Below, one piece after another: positions 1-8,595 of a stretch of 57,836 bases of DNA (positions within the stretch are counted from its first letter, which is position 1; each line of letters opens with the position of its first letter). The notes below the pieces were generated by a model, which saw nothing but the letters and a program-made list of their open reading frames with translations, had not been told where the DNA came from and ran no database searches. Origin of the DNA: Lutibacter sp. (lineage in GTDB: Bacteria; Bacteroidota; Bacteroidia; Flavobacteriales; Flavobacteriaceae). Made by a program: the position numbers and the translations under genes. The stretch lies in NCBI RefSeq assembly GCF_030692605.1, contig NZ_JAUYUD010000111.1:1-57836 (forward strand), written 5' to 3'.

Positions 1-126
1 GCCAAAACATTTGATGGATTTAAAACAAGAATACTTTCTAAATTAACCTCGTTGACAATTATTCAATACATTAACAAGTTTATTTTTGAGAGAAATATTA
101 ACAACTTAAAAATTAACATTGTCTAA
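1..126 (+). CDS. IS982-family transposase, C-terminal fragment
   Basis: Only the last 41 codons are present, with the stop at 124-126. The visible residues include TFDGFKTRILSKLTSLT and then IQYINKFIFERNINNLK. This resembles the end of the DDE catalytic domain of IS982 transposases, where a helix with a KTRI-type arginine motif is followed by a short basic tail. No catalytic DDE residue falls inside the fragment, so activity cannot be judged. The stop codon lies just inside the probable terminal repeat, as is usual for this family. Confidence 0.6.
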   Translation, partial: AKTFDGFKTRILSKLTSLTIIQYINKFIFERNINNLKINIV

Positions 127-139
127 ATGCACAACGGGT
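1..139 (+). mobile_element. Right end of an IS982-like insertion sequence (truncated by window edge)
   Basis: The open frame at 1-126 reads as the C-terminus of an IS982-type transposase. It is followed at 128-139 by TGCACAACGGGT, whose reverse complement ACCCGTTGTGCA looks like the terminal inverted repeat used by IS982 elements of Bacteroidota. Immediately after it the sequence becomes, in frame, the end of a HAMP-like segment of a histidine kinase. I infer that the element inserted into the kinase gene. The left end lies outside the window, so the inverted repeat pair and target duplication cannot be seen. The family assignment is from memory of transposase C-termini and terminal sequences. 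Confidence 0.6.
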
Positions 140-904
140 AAATTTAATGAAATGTTGCTTCGTTTAAAGCAGACCTATGCAGATTTAAATGAAGCACAAT
201 CATCTTTAATTCAATCCGAAAAAATGGCATCCTTAGGAACACTTTCTGCTGGGTTAGCACATGAAATTAACAATCCAATTGCAGGTATTAAAAATTGTAT
301 GCGCAGAATTGTTGATAATCCAGATAACCTTAAACAGAATATTGTTTACCTTGAAATGATGGAAGAAGCTGTGCTGAAAATTGAAAAAGTAATAAGTAAC
401 TTATTAAATTTTACTCGAAAACCAAAAATTGAAATTGCAGAGGTTAGAATTAAAGATATTATTGAAAACGTTTTGATGCTTTCAGTTTTTCAATTAGAAA
501 AATCTAGAATTACACTAATTAAAAAATATGATGATCCAATTCCGTTTATAATGGCTAGTGCCAATAATATTGAACAAGTTATTTTAAATTTGTTATTAAA
601 TAGTATAGATGCTGTTAATGAGAAACAAGAAATTTCTTCAGATTTTGCTGGTGAGATTTGTTTTAGATTAAGTTGTAACAAACAATTTGTAGTATTTGAG
701 ATAAGCGATAACGGTATTGGCATTTCTGAAGATAAATTGTCTGCAATTTTTGATCCATTTTTTACGTTTAAAAAAATACGCCAAGGTACCGGTTTAGGTT
801 TATCAGTATGTTATAATATTATTCAACAGCATCAGGGTAAAATAGCAGCAAATTTAAACCCAACTGGAGGAATGAAATTTACGGTTTCATTACCAATAAA
901 ATAA
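119..904 (+). pseudogene. Sensor histidine kinase, 5'-truncated by an IS (HisKA + HATPase core remains)
   Basis: The 261-residue frame opens at a TTG inside the IS end; the first ATG is at 152. What remains starts at a HAMP-like tail (KFNEM) and a short coiled coil. Then come the H-box around His48 (GLAHEINNP), an N-box near 155-165 (NLLLNSID), G1 (DNGIGIS) and G2 (GTGLGLSV). That is a complete NtrB-like kinase core, but no membrane segment or sensor domain is left. It would phosphorylate the NtrC-type regulator 9 bp downstream. The core could still be made from an IS-borne promoter as a soluble, stimulus-blind kinase. It is therefore either a pseudogene or a rewired kinase. Confidence 0.75.
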
Positions 905-913
905 ATAAACAGA

Positions 914-2272
914 ATGAAGAAAAATCTCAAAATAATGGTGGTAGATGATGAACGCATATTGCGTGTCACCATAGCAGATGATCTTAAAGATGCAGGTTAT
1001 TTGGTTAGAGAATATGCAAATGCACAAGCTGCTTTAATTGATTTGAAAGAGTTTGAACCAAATATTGTAATTACGGATGTTAAAATGCCAGGTTTATCCG
1101 GGATTGAATTACTATCTAAAATTAAAAGGTTTAATGCTGATATAGCCGTAATAGTAATGACTGCACATGGCACAATAGAAACAGCTGTACAGACAATGAA
1201 ATTAGGAGCGTATGATTACCTTCTTAAACCATTTGTAAAAGACGAAATTCTTTTAATGATAGAACGAATTTGTGAATTACACACCATAAAGAATGAAAAC
1301 AAAATATTAAGAAAAAATATAGAACAAAAATTTGATTTTTCAACCTACATAGGAGAATCTGAGGTTAATAAAGAAATATATAATCTAATAAATTTAATTG
1401 CAGAAAAAGACAGTACTGTTTTAATAATTGGTGAAACTGGTACAGGTAAAGAACATATAACCAATATAATACACTATAATAGCCAAAGAAAAAATAAACC
1501 GTTAATAAAAGTAAGTTGTGCTATTTTATCGCGTGAAATATTTGAAAGTGAACTTTTTGGACACGTAAAAGGCGCATTTACGGGTGCAGACCAGGATAAA
1601 AAGGGTCGTTTTGAATTGGCGGACGGAGGAACATTGTATTTAGATGATATTGACGATATTCCACTCGATTTACAAGTAAAACTATTAAGAGTTTTACAAG
1701 AAAGTGAAATAGAAAAAGTGGGAAGCGCTGCTACCCAAAAAATTGATATACGTATTATTGCCTCTACTAAAAAAAATCTTCGACAAATGGTGAACGAAGG
1801 AAAGTTCAGAGAAGATTTGTATTATCGTTTAAATATTTTCCCCATTAATTTGTTGCCACTTAGAGAGAGAAAAAAAGATATAAAAATCATATTTAAGCAT
1901 TACGTTCAAAAATATTTAAATAATATAAATGCTTCAATAGACAATGAAGTATTCAATGTATTAGAAAAATACCCTTGGCCAGGGAATATTCGTGAGTTAA
2001 AAAATATTGCTGAACGCATGGTTATATTATCTTCAAACGATTCAATTATCGAGGTTAAACACATTCCAATAGGAATTAGAAATCCAATTGAAACTGATAT
2101 TAATAAAATAATAGGGAATAAAACGCTTGAAGAAACTCTGTCAGAAATTGAGATTGCATCCATCAAATTAGCCCTAGAAAAATCGAAACAAAATAAAACC
2201 AAAGCTGCTGACATTTTAGGTATTCCACCTTCTACGTTACGTACAAAAATGGATAAATATAAATTGGGTTAA
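914..2272 (+). CDS. NtrC-family sigma-54-dependent response regulator
   Basis: At 452 residues it has the standard three-part layout. The receiver domain (1-120) has acidic residues D11/D12, phospho-acceptor D55 in ITDVKMPG and the LLKPF lysine. The AAA+ domain has Walker A GETGTGKE at 173-180 and the sigma-54 contact loop GAFTGA at 220-225. A Fis-type helix-turn-helix occupies about 415-450. Walker B reads LYLDDIDD, with Asp where Glu is usual. It is co-transcribed with the preceding kinase. A sigma-54 promoter lies about 210 bp downstream in front of the porin and molybdoenzyme operon, which is the obvious target. Class assignment is firm; the target is inferred. Confidence 0.95.
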   Translation: MKKNLKIMVVDDERILRVTIADDLKDAGYLVREYANAQAALIDLKEFEPNIVITDVKMPGLSGIELLSKIKRFNADIAVIVMTAHGTIETAVQTMKLGAYDYLLKPFVKDEILLMIERICELHTIKNENKILRKNIEQKFDFSTYIGESEVNKEIYNLINLIAEKDSTVLIIGETGTGKEHITNIIHYNSQRKNKPLIKVSCAILSREIFESELFGHVKGAFTGADQDKKGRFELADGGTLYLDDIDDIPLDLQVKLLRVLQESEIEKVGSAATQKIDIRIIASTKKNLRQMVNEGKFREDLYYRLNIFPINLLPLRERKKDIKIIFKHYVQKYLNNINASIDNEVFNVLEKYPWPGNIRELKNIAERMVILSSNDSIIEVKHIPIGIRNPIETDINKIIGNKTLEETLSEIEIASIKLALEKSKQNKTKAADILGIPPSTLRTKMDKYKLG

Positions 2273-2313
2273 ATCTTTCACCTAAGATGTAAAAATTCTG
2301 ATTTTTTAAATTA

Positions 2314-2366
2314 AAAATCAACGGTTTTCCGCCTAAATCAACGGTTTTTCGTTGATTTTTTTGTTT
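2314..2366 (+). terminator. Repeat pair and hairpin after the NtrC-type gene
   Basis: AAATCAACGGTTTT occurs twice, at about 2315 and 2335. The second copy forms a perfect 9-bp inverted repeat (AAATCAACG / CGTTGATTT, loop GTTTTT, 2335-2358) followed by a T-rich tract. It fits a rho-independent terminator for the kinase-regulator operon. Because it lies 120-170 bp upstream of a sigma-54 promoter, the repeated half-sites could equally be enhancer sites for the regulator. Confidence 0.5.
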
Positions 2367-2426
2367 TGCTAATTTAGAAGAATTCTAAATATCAATTCAG
2401 GCAATTATTTAATTTGCTGTAAATAT

Positions 2427-2442
2427 GTAACATAGGTAACAT
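2427..2442 (+). repeat. Tandem GTAACAT direct repeat upstream of the sigma-54 promoter
   Basis: GTAACAT occurs at 2427-2433 and again at 2436-2442, a 9-bp period, about 45 bp before the -24 element. It may be part of an activator binding site. No inverted symmetry is present, so this is only a candidate. Confidence 0.3.
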
Positions 2443-2483
2443 TTGTATGAAAGTACTCATTGTTATAAAATGCTGATCCTCCA

Positions 2484-2498
2484 TGGTACACTCCTTGC
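2484..2498 (+). promoter_or_regulatory. Sigma-54 (-24/-12) promoter
   Basis: TGGTAC-ACTCC-TTGC matches the sigma-54 consensus TGGCAC-N5-TTGC with one mismatch. There are exactly 10 bp between the invariant GG (-24) and GC (-12). The predicted start is near 2509-2510, about 60 bp before the barrel gene at 2571. The gene immediately upstream encodes a sigma-54 activator, which strongly supports the assignment. Confidence 0.8.
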
Positions 2499-2570
2499 CA
2501 ATACTTCAAAAGTTAGATTAATTAAAATCAACTCTTAAAAAAGATAAAAAACAATTTAAACATTAAAAAA

Positions 2571-3575
2571 ATGAAAAAACTAATTATTCTATTTGTATTA
2601 TTTGGCACTTTAACTGCCGTTGCTCAAACTAAAGGGAAAGTTACGGGGTCTTTATTTTTTAATTATCATAAAGATATGACTGACGGTGCAGTTCAAAAAA
2701 GTGCTTATGAACTTGATCGAGCATATTTAGGGTATGACTATTCATTCAGCGATAAATTTTCTGCTAAAGTTACGTTAGATGTTGGTAAAGGTACTGTAAC
2801 TGATTACTCTTACTACCTAAAAGCAGCTCAATTAGACTATAAAGCTGCTTCTTGGGCAAAATTATCTGCTGGTATGATTGGTTTAAACCAATTTAGTGAT
2901 CAAGAGAAATTTTGGGGATACCGTTATTTATATAAATCATTCCAAGATCAACATAGTTTTGGTACAAGTGCCGATTTAGGTTTTAATGCAGAACTATCGC
3001 TTCATAAAACGTTAAAAATGAATTTATTTTCATTAAATGGGGAAGGGTATAAAAAAGTACAAGACTTATATGGAAAATATAAAGTGGGAGGGAATTTAGT
3101 TTATACACCTACCGATAAAATTACATTAAAGGCATATTATGCTAAACAAGATTCTAAAAAATTAGTTGGAACAGTTGTAGTAGAAAACCCAACTGTGAGC
3201 AACTTGGCATTTTTTGCTGGTTACGATATGAAATCATTTAGAATTGGTGGAGAATACAATATTATGAATAACGGTAAAAAATTCACAGACGCTTTTGAAG
3301 ACCACGATTTAACAGGTTTTTCTATTTACTCTACTTATGTAATAAATAAAAAGGTTGAATTATTTGCAAGATATGATAAATTAGAATCTAATAAAGTTGG
3401 AACTGCTACAGCAAATTGGAATGCATCTAAAGACGGAAACGCATTGCTTGCGGGTTTACAGTTTGCTCCAATTAAAGGTGTTAAATCATCGTTAAACTAC
3501 CGTACTTGGAATTATGATGATGCTACAAAAAGTGATAATTCAGCAATTTACTTAAACTTAGAATACAAATTCTAA
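2571..3575 (+). CDS. Predicted outer-membrane beta-barrel (porin-like) protein
   Basis: The 334-residue product has a cleavable signal peptide (about 1-19, ending VAQ). The rest is alternating hydrophobic/polar strands with frequent aromatic girdle residues, and it ends in EYKF with a terminal Phe, typical of barrels. There is no TonB box or plug, so it is a passive porin or small structural barrel. It is the first gene behind the sigma-54 promoter and lies 11 bp before the ferredoxin subunit of a molybdoenzyme. A role in letting the oxidoanion substrate or product cross the outer membrane is an inference. Substrate specificity cannot be read from the sequence. Confidence 0.8.
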   Translation: MKKLIILFVLFGTLTAVAQTKGKVTGSLFFNYHKDMTDGAVQKSAYELDRAYLGYDYSFSDKFSAKVTLDVGKGTVTDYSYYLKAAQLDYKAASWAKLSAGMIGLNQFSDQEKFWGYRYLYKSFQDQHSFGTSADLGFNAELSLHKTLKMNLFSLNGEGYKKVQDLYGKYKVGGNLVYTPTDKITLKAYYAKQDSKKLVGTVVVENPTVSNLAFFAGYDMKSFRIGGEYNIMNNGKKFTDAFEDHDLTGFSIYSTYVINKKVELFARYDKLESNKVGTATANWNASKDGNALLAGLQFAPIKGVKSSLNYRTWNYDDATKSDNSAIYLNLEYKF

Positions 3576-3586
3576 AAAATTAACTC

Positions 3587-4498
3587 ATGGAAAACAACAA
3601 AAAAGAAGAATCATTGCTGAATAAAAAAATCTCAAGAAAAGATTTTTTTAAGTCAGCAGCTGTTGCAGGAGCTAGTGCACTTGTTGCTTCTGAAGTTTTT
3701 GCAAAATCGCGCTTTTTACCTGAAATTGAAATTCCAATAGGTGAAAGTACGATAAAAGAAATAGCCGAATTTAAGTCTGTAAAAGTAGAATCGAATTCAG
3801 ATATTTTAATTCGTATGCAAGCCGAGCTTAAAAAAGCATTGGCTAAGCCAATGGAACAACGCAAATGGAAAATGATAATTGATACACGTAAATGTGTGGG
3901 TTGTCACGCTTGCACTGTTTCTTGTATTGCAGAAAATAAATTACCAAAAGGAGTAATTTATCGCCCTGTAACCACAGTAGAAATGGGTACCTACCCAGAT
4001 CTTAAAATGAGATTTTTACCTCAACCTTGTATGCAGTGCGAAACACCAAGCTGTGTGCCTGTTTGCCCAGTAAATGCAACAGGTATAAGACCAGACGGAA
4101 TTGTTCATATAGACTACGAAGTGTGCATTGGTTGTGGTAATTGCGTAGAAGCTTGCCCTTATGAGCATAGATCTATGGATACCGGTGAAAACTATTGCGA
4201 TGAAACACCTTCAGTTCAACCTTATGAACTATTACCTACTATGGAATATGGTAAAGACTGGACAAGAGAAGGAAAGTATTCTGCAACTGAAGGTAGTGCG
4301 CGTAAATGCTCTTTTTGTTTACACAGATTGGACGTTGGGCAATTACCTCAGTGTGTTACCACTTGTATAGGTAGAGCTACTTATTTTGGAGATATTAATG
4401 ATCCAACATCATTTATTTCTGAAATGGCTACAAAACCAAATCAAATGAAATTATTAGAAGAAAAAGGAACTAATCCAACCGTAACTTATATCATATAA
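3587..4498 (+). CDS. Four-cluster [4Fe-4S] electron-transfer subunit of a molybdopterin oxidoreductase (TtrB/PsrB-like)
   Basis: The 303-residue protein carries four ferredoxin-type cysteine sets: C103/106/109/113, C148/151/156/160, C180/183/186/190 and a final KCSFC...QCVTTC set. This is the DmsB/TtrB/NrfC pattern for relaying electrons to a Mo subunit. A leader of about 40 residues ([18 protein letters not shown]) resembles a Tat signal, but the twin arginine is RK rather than RR; co-export with its partner is possible. It lies 2 bp before the catalytic gene, so the two form a complex. No NrfD-type anchor follows. Confidence 0.92.
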   Translation: MENNKKEESLLNKKISRKDFFKSAAVAGASALVASEVFAKSRFLPEIEIPIGESTIKEIAEFKSVKVESNSDILIRMQAELKKALAKPMEQRKWKMIIDTRKCVGCHACTVSCIAENKLPKGVIYRPVTTVEMGTYPDLKMRFLPQPCMQCETPSCVPVCPVNATGIRPDGIVHIDYEVCIGCGNCVEACPYEHRSMDTGENYCDETPSVQPYELLPTMEYGKDWTREGKYSATEGSARKCSFCLHRLDVGQLPQCVTTCIGRATYFGDINDPTSFISEMATKPNQMKLLEEKGTNPTVTYII

Positions 4499-4500
4499 TT

Positions 4501-7500
4501 ATGAAAAATTCAGAAAAAATTAATATAAAACGACGAAATTTCCTAGGCAAAGGAGCACTTCTTGGAGGAATTTCAATGGTAGGAATGTTTCTTGGCGGAA
4601 CTGCCTCTGCTAAAGCACAAACGGCTCTTTTAAAAAAGAAAAGAGGCACCAAGCCTTATGAATTAAATAATCCAGAAAATATTATTTACTCTTCTTGTTT
4701 AAATTGTAATACAGGTTGTGGTATTAAAGTGAAAATTGAAGATGGTGTGTTGTCTAAAATTGATGGTAACCCATACAATCCATTTACCATGGTACCTCAT
4801 ATCGATTATAAAAACAGTATTGAAGATGCTGCTAAAATTGATGGTGGCCTTTGTCCAAAAGGACAAGCTGGTGTTCAAATAGCTTATGACCCTTATCGTA
4901 TTCGTCAGGTTTTAAAAAGAGACGGTAAAAGAGGTGAAAACAAATGGAAATCAGTTCCTTTTAATCAAGCAATTACTGAAATTACTGAAGGTGGTAATTT
5001 ATTTGCTCATGTACCAGGAGAAGAAAACCGTTATGTAGAAGGTTTACGTTCTATCATGGCAATGAAAGATAATGATCTTGCAACTGCTATGTCTGCAGAT
5101 GTAGATGGTATTTACAATGAAAAAGATAAAACCAAGAAAAAAGAATTGGTTGAAGCTTTCAAAACCAAATATGCAGCAGACCTTGATAAGTTAATTGATC
5201 CAAATCATCCAGATTTAGGCCCAAAAAACAATCAATTTGTAATTTCATGGGGTCGTTTAAAAGGGGGTCGTAAAGACTTTTTCCAAAGATTAGGTGATGC
5301 ATATGGAACAACAAATTTACATGGTCACACTACCGTTTGTCAAGGTTCCTTATATTTTACCTGTAAAGCTATTAGTGAACAATACATAGGTGCTAAATTT
5401 ACAGAAGGTCAAAAATTCTACTGGCAAGCAGATATTGAAAATGCAAAATACATTTTATTTGTAGGAGCAAATTTATTAGAAGCTAACTATGGTCCAACAA
5501 ACCGTTCAGTTAGATTGATGAATAATTTGGAAAGCGGTAAAACTAAAATAGGCGTGGTAGATCCTCGTTTCTCAAAATTAGCAAGTAAAGCAGCTACATG
5601 GCTACCAATTAAACCAGGAGAAGATTCTGCTTTAGCGTTGGCTATTATGCAGTGGATGATTGAAAACAACCGTTATGATTCAAAATTCTTAAAATGTGCC
5701 AACAAAGCTGCTGCCAAAGAATCAGGAGAACTTAGCTGGACCAATGCTTCTTTATTAGTTGAAATTACTGAAAAAGGTCCTGGAAAATTAGTCCGTGCCA
5801 CATCTTTAGGCATCAAAGATGCTGAAAAAAGAATTGTTGACGATCCTAAAGATAAGAACAAAGAAATCAGTTATACAGAAGATTTCTTTGTAGCAATGGT
5901 AAATGGAAAACCTACTTGGGTAGATCCTAATGATGAGGATGAAGCTGTTTTTGGGGATTTATTTGTAGATACTACGATCAAAGATAAAGATGGGAAAGAT
6001 GTACGCGTAAAATCAGGAATGCAGCTATTAAAAGAATCTGCTAATGAACAAACATTTGCAGATTGGTGTACACTTGCGGGTGTTCCTCAAGATGCCGTTG
6101 TAGAAGTTGCTACAGAATTAACAAGCTACGGTAAAAATGCAGCTGTTGATTTACATAGAGGTCCAGCACAGCACACAAACGGTTTCTACAATGTATTAAA
6201 TTGGATGGCTGTTAATATGCTGTTAGGTAATTTTGACTGGGCTGGTGGTATGTCTGCAGGTGCAACTTATAAATATGATGGTGGAAATGATGGGGTTTTT
6301 GATGCCAAAAAACAAAGTGGAAAATTAAAAACTTTTGGTATTAGTTCTATTCGTCATGATAAAGATTACGACAAAACAACCATTTTTGAAGGTTATCCAG
6401 CAAAACGTAACTGGTATCCATTAGCATCAGATACGTATCAAGAAATTATTCCGAGTATAGGTGACGCATATCCATATCCTGTTAAAGCATTATTTATGTA
6501 CATGGGCGCACCAACGTACGCACTACCTGCGGGTCATACTAATATTGATATTTTAGCAGATGTAAATAAATTACCGCTATTCTTTACAAGTGATATTTTA
6601 GTTGGAACATCTTCTATGTATTCAGATTATATCTTCCCAGATCTATCATACTTGGAAAGATGGGAGTTTCAAGGTTCACACCCAAATAATATCTACAAGG
6701 TAGAAAACGTACGTCAGCCAGCTATTTCTCCAATCCCTGAAATCGTTAAGGTTTATGGTGAAGAAATGCCAATCAGTTTAGAATCTCTTTTCATGGGAAT
6801 TAATGAAAAGTTAGGACTTAAAGCATTTGGTAAAGACGCCTTAGGGAGTGGTTTACATATCAATAAGCCAGAAGATTTTTACTTAAGAGCTGTGGCTAAT
6901 ATAGCTACTTCTGAAAATGGAGGTGTACCAATGGCAAGTAGAGCAGAACAAGAAATTTTCTCTAAAGCAAGAAGGCACTTAAACAAATCTGTTTTTGATG
7001 AGGAGCGTTGGAAATCAATTGTTGGTAAAGAAAATTGGGCACAAGTAGTTTATGTGCTTAACAGAGGTGGTCGTTACCAAGAGCATTCAAAAGCACTTAA
7101 TGGGAAACAATTGAGCAACAAGTATGGTAAGTTGTTAAATCTTTATCAAGAAAAAACTGCAAGTAAAAAACATGCAGGAACTGGTAAAAATTATTATGGG
7201 TATCCAAAATATGTTCCCGTTGCACAATTCGATGGAAAACCAGTTGATAAGTTAGCAGATGGTTATGAATTTACCTTAATCACTTGTCGTACGGTAACTC
7301 AAACAAAATCGAGAACAAATGGAGCTTATTGGTTAACAGCAATCGAACCAGAAAATGGAATTGTTATTAGCAATCAAGATGCCGTAAGATTAGGTCTGCA
7401 AACAGGCGATATGGTTAAAGTTGTGAGTTCTACCAACAAAGAAGGTGTTTATGATTTAAAACATGGTAACAAGAAAGAAATGATTGGTAAAGTAATTGCT

Positions 7501-7746
7501 ACAGAAGGAATTAGACCAGGAGTTATTTCATTTACTTTAGGTTTTGGCAACTGGGCATCTGGTACTGCAGACATGTTAATTAACGGAGAAGTTGTTGCTG
7601 GTGATGAAAGACGAGGAAAAGGAATTATGGCAAATGCAGCTATGTGGATAGATCCATCAATAGGTAGCAATAATACTTGCTTAATTGATGACGTAGGTGG
7701 TAGTGTATCATTTTATGACACAAAGGTTAATTTAGTAAAAGTTTAG
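4501..7746 (+). CDS. Tat-exported molybdopterin oxidoreductase, TtrA/SrrA/ArrA-like catalytic subunit
   Basis: The 1081-residue enzyme starts with a clear Tat leader (KRRNFLG, hydrophobic stretch, ASAKA near 35-39). A [4Fe-4S] site follows (C66, C69, C73, C118, with LCPKGQ). C280 in HTTVCQGS is the likely Mo-coordinating cysteine. The C-terminal molydop-binding domain lies about 930-1060. Length and leader fit the tetrathionate/selenate/arsenate reductase branch of the DMSO-reductase family, working in the periplasm. An extra charged segment at about 180-245 is visible. Substrate cannot be decided; tetrathionate, another sulfur compound or arsenate/selenate are candidates. It is sigma-54 controlled with the two genes before it. 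Confidence 0.85.
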   Translation: MKNSEKINIKRRNFLGKGALLGGISMVGMFLGGTASAKAQTALLKKKRGTKPYELNNPENIIYSSCLNCNTGCGIKVKIEDGVLSKIDGNPYNPFTMVPHIDYKNSIEDAAKIDGGLCPKGQAGVQIAYDPYRIRQVLKRDGKRGENKWKSVPFNQAITEITEGGNLFAHVPGEENRYVEGLRSIMAMKDNDLATAMSADVDGIYNEKDKTKKKELVEAFKTKYAADLDKLIDPNHPDLGPKNNQFVISWGRLKGGRKDFFQRLGDAYGTTNLHGHTTVCQGSLYFTCKAISEQYIGAKFTEGQKFYWQADIENAKYILFVGANLLEANYGPTNRSVRLMNNLESGKTKIGVVDPRFSKLASKAATWLPIKPGEDSALALAIMQWMIENNRYDSKFLKCANKAAAKESGELSWTNASLLVEITEKGPGKLVRATSLGIKDAEKRIVDDPKDKNKEISYTEDFFVAMVNGKPTWVDPNDEDEAVFGDLFVDTTIKDKDGKDVRVKSGMQLLKESANEQTFADWCTLAGVPQDAVVEVATELTSYGKNAAVDLHRGPAQHTNGFYNVLNWMAVNMLLGNFDWAGGMSAGATYKYDGGNDGVFDAKKQSGKLKTFGISSIRHDKDYDKTTIFEGYPAKRNWYPLASDTYQEIIPSIGDAYPYPVKALFMYMGAPTYALPAGHTNIDILADVNKLPLFFTSDILVGTSSMYSDYIFPDLSYLERWEFQGSHPNNIYKVENVRQPAISPIPEIVKVYGEEMPISLESLFMGINEKLGLKAFGKDALGSGLHINKPEDFYLRAVANIATSENGGVPMASRAEQEIFSKARRHLNKSVFDEERWKSIVGKENWAQVVYVLNRGGRYQEHSKALNGKQLSNKYGKLLNLYQEKTASKKHAGTGKNYYGYPKYVPVAQFDGKPVDKLADGYEFTLITCRTVTQTKSRTNGAYWLTAIEPENGIVISNQDAVRLGLQTGDMVKVVSSTNKEGVYDLKHGNKKEMIGKVIATEGIRPGVISFTLGFGNWASGTADMLINGEVVAGDERRGKGIMANAAMWIDPSIGSNNTCLIDDVGGSVSFYDTKVNLVKV

Positions 7747-7765
7747 AGTTTATTTAAATTTGTTG

Positions 7766-7794
7766 GAGCTGTCCTGTTTTAGGACAGCTCTTTC
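7766..7794 (+). terminator. Rho-independent terminator after the TtrA-like gene
   Basis: A perfect 10-bp stem GAGCTGTCCT / AGGACAGCTC with loop GTTTT (7766-7790) is followed by TTTC. It lies 20 bp after the stop at 7746 and separates the sigma-54 operon from tatA and the cofactor genes. The short T-run suggests partial read-through. Confidence 0.75.
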
Positions 7795-7817
7795 AAAAAA
7801 ATCAAATAATTAAAATT

Positions 7818-7997
7818 ATGAATACATTAAATATTTTTTTAGGAATGGTGGGAGTGCCACAAATAGTGCTAATTTTAGGTGTAGTTTTATTGCTTTTCGG
7901 TGGTAAAAAAATACCAGAATTAATGAAAGGAGTAGGTCAAGGTTTGAAAGAATTTAAAAATGCGACCAAAGACATTGATTCTCATAGTAAATTATAA
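7818..7997 (+). CDS. tatA: Twin-arginine translocase subunit TatA/E
   Basis: The 59-residue protein has a single N-terminal membrane helix (about 13-27), the FGxxKxPEL hinge (FGGKKIPEL) and an amphipathic helix with a G-x-G-x-G-L-K-E-F pattern. It ends in a short charged tail. This is the canonical TatA layout. It sits directly after a Tat-dependent molybdoenzyme and 13 bp before mobB, which suggests a dedicated or extra TatA copy to support export of folded Mo enzymes. No tatC is in the window, so it must work with a TatC encoded elsewhere. Confidence 0.93.
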   Translation: MNTLNIFLGMVGVPQIVLILGVVLLLFGGKKIPELMKGVGQGLKEFKNATKDIDSHSKL

Positions 7998-8010
7998 TAA
8001 TAAAGCTTAA

Positions 8011-8595
8011 ATGAATAATTTAAGTAATTATAGCAATGTAATTAGTATTTGTGGTTCAGGTAGAAATGTTGGCAAAACATTTTTAGGAGAATCTATAATA
8101 ACACAATTTTCAAAACAACATTGTATAATTTCCATTAAAATTTCAAAATTTAAACATAAGGAAAGTGATAAATTTGGACTTCATAAAATTTATGAAACAA
8201 CTCATTTTACCATTTGGAAGGAATTAAACCACACCCCAAAAGACAGCGGAAGGTATTTAAAAGCAGGGGCAACTGCATCTTATTATATAGAATGTGATGA
8301 TGCCCATCTTTTGAATGCCTTTTTAGTTGTCTATAAAATTTATGGAGATTCTTGCTTAGTAATTTGCGAGTCAGCAAGTATTACAAAATATATAAATCCT
8401 GCAATTTCAGTTTTTGTTGAATCTGAGTCTTATATAACAGAAAACAATAAATTAAGCTGCCTTAATAGAAGCACTTTAGTTTTAAAAGAAAGAAGTATTG
8501 AAATTTCTATGCCTGAATTATTTTTAAACACTCAAAATAGCAAGTGGTTGTTAAAATTTGAAAAAATAATGGAGAATTATGCCTATTTTATCTAA
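8011..8595 (+). CDS. mobB: MobB-like molybdopterin guanine dinucleotide biosynthesis GTPase
   Basis: The 194-residue protein has an N-terminal P-loop (GSGRNVGKTF, about 15-24). Its central KDSGRYLKAGAT segment matches the KD-x-R-x-x-x-AGA region of MobB, and it has MobB length. MobB binds GTP and assists MobA in forming the bis-MGD cofactor needed by both Mo enzymes here. The Walker B region is weak (CLVICES), and the C-terminal third is divergent. The last codons overlap the start of the Crp/Fnr gene by 17 bp, so translation is probably coupled. A second MobB-like domain, without a P-loop, is fused to MobA at 12828. Confidence 0.75.
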   Translation: MNNLSNYSNVISICGSGRNVGKTFLGESIITQFSKQHCIISIKISKFKHKESDKFGLHKIYETTHFTIWKELNHTPKDSGRYLKAGATASYYIECDDAHLLNAFLVVYKIYGDSCLVICESASITKYINPAISVFVESESYITENNKLSCLNRSTLVLKERSIEISMPELFLNTQNSKWLLKFEKIMENYAYFI

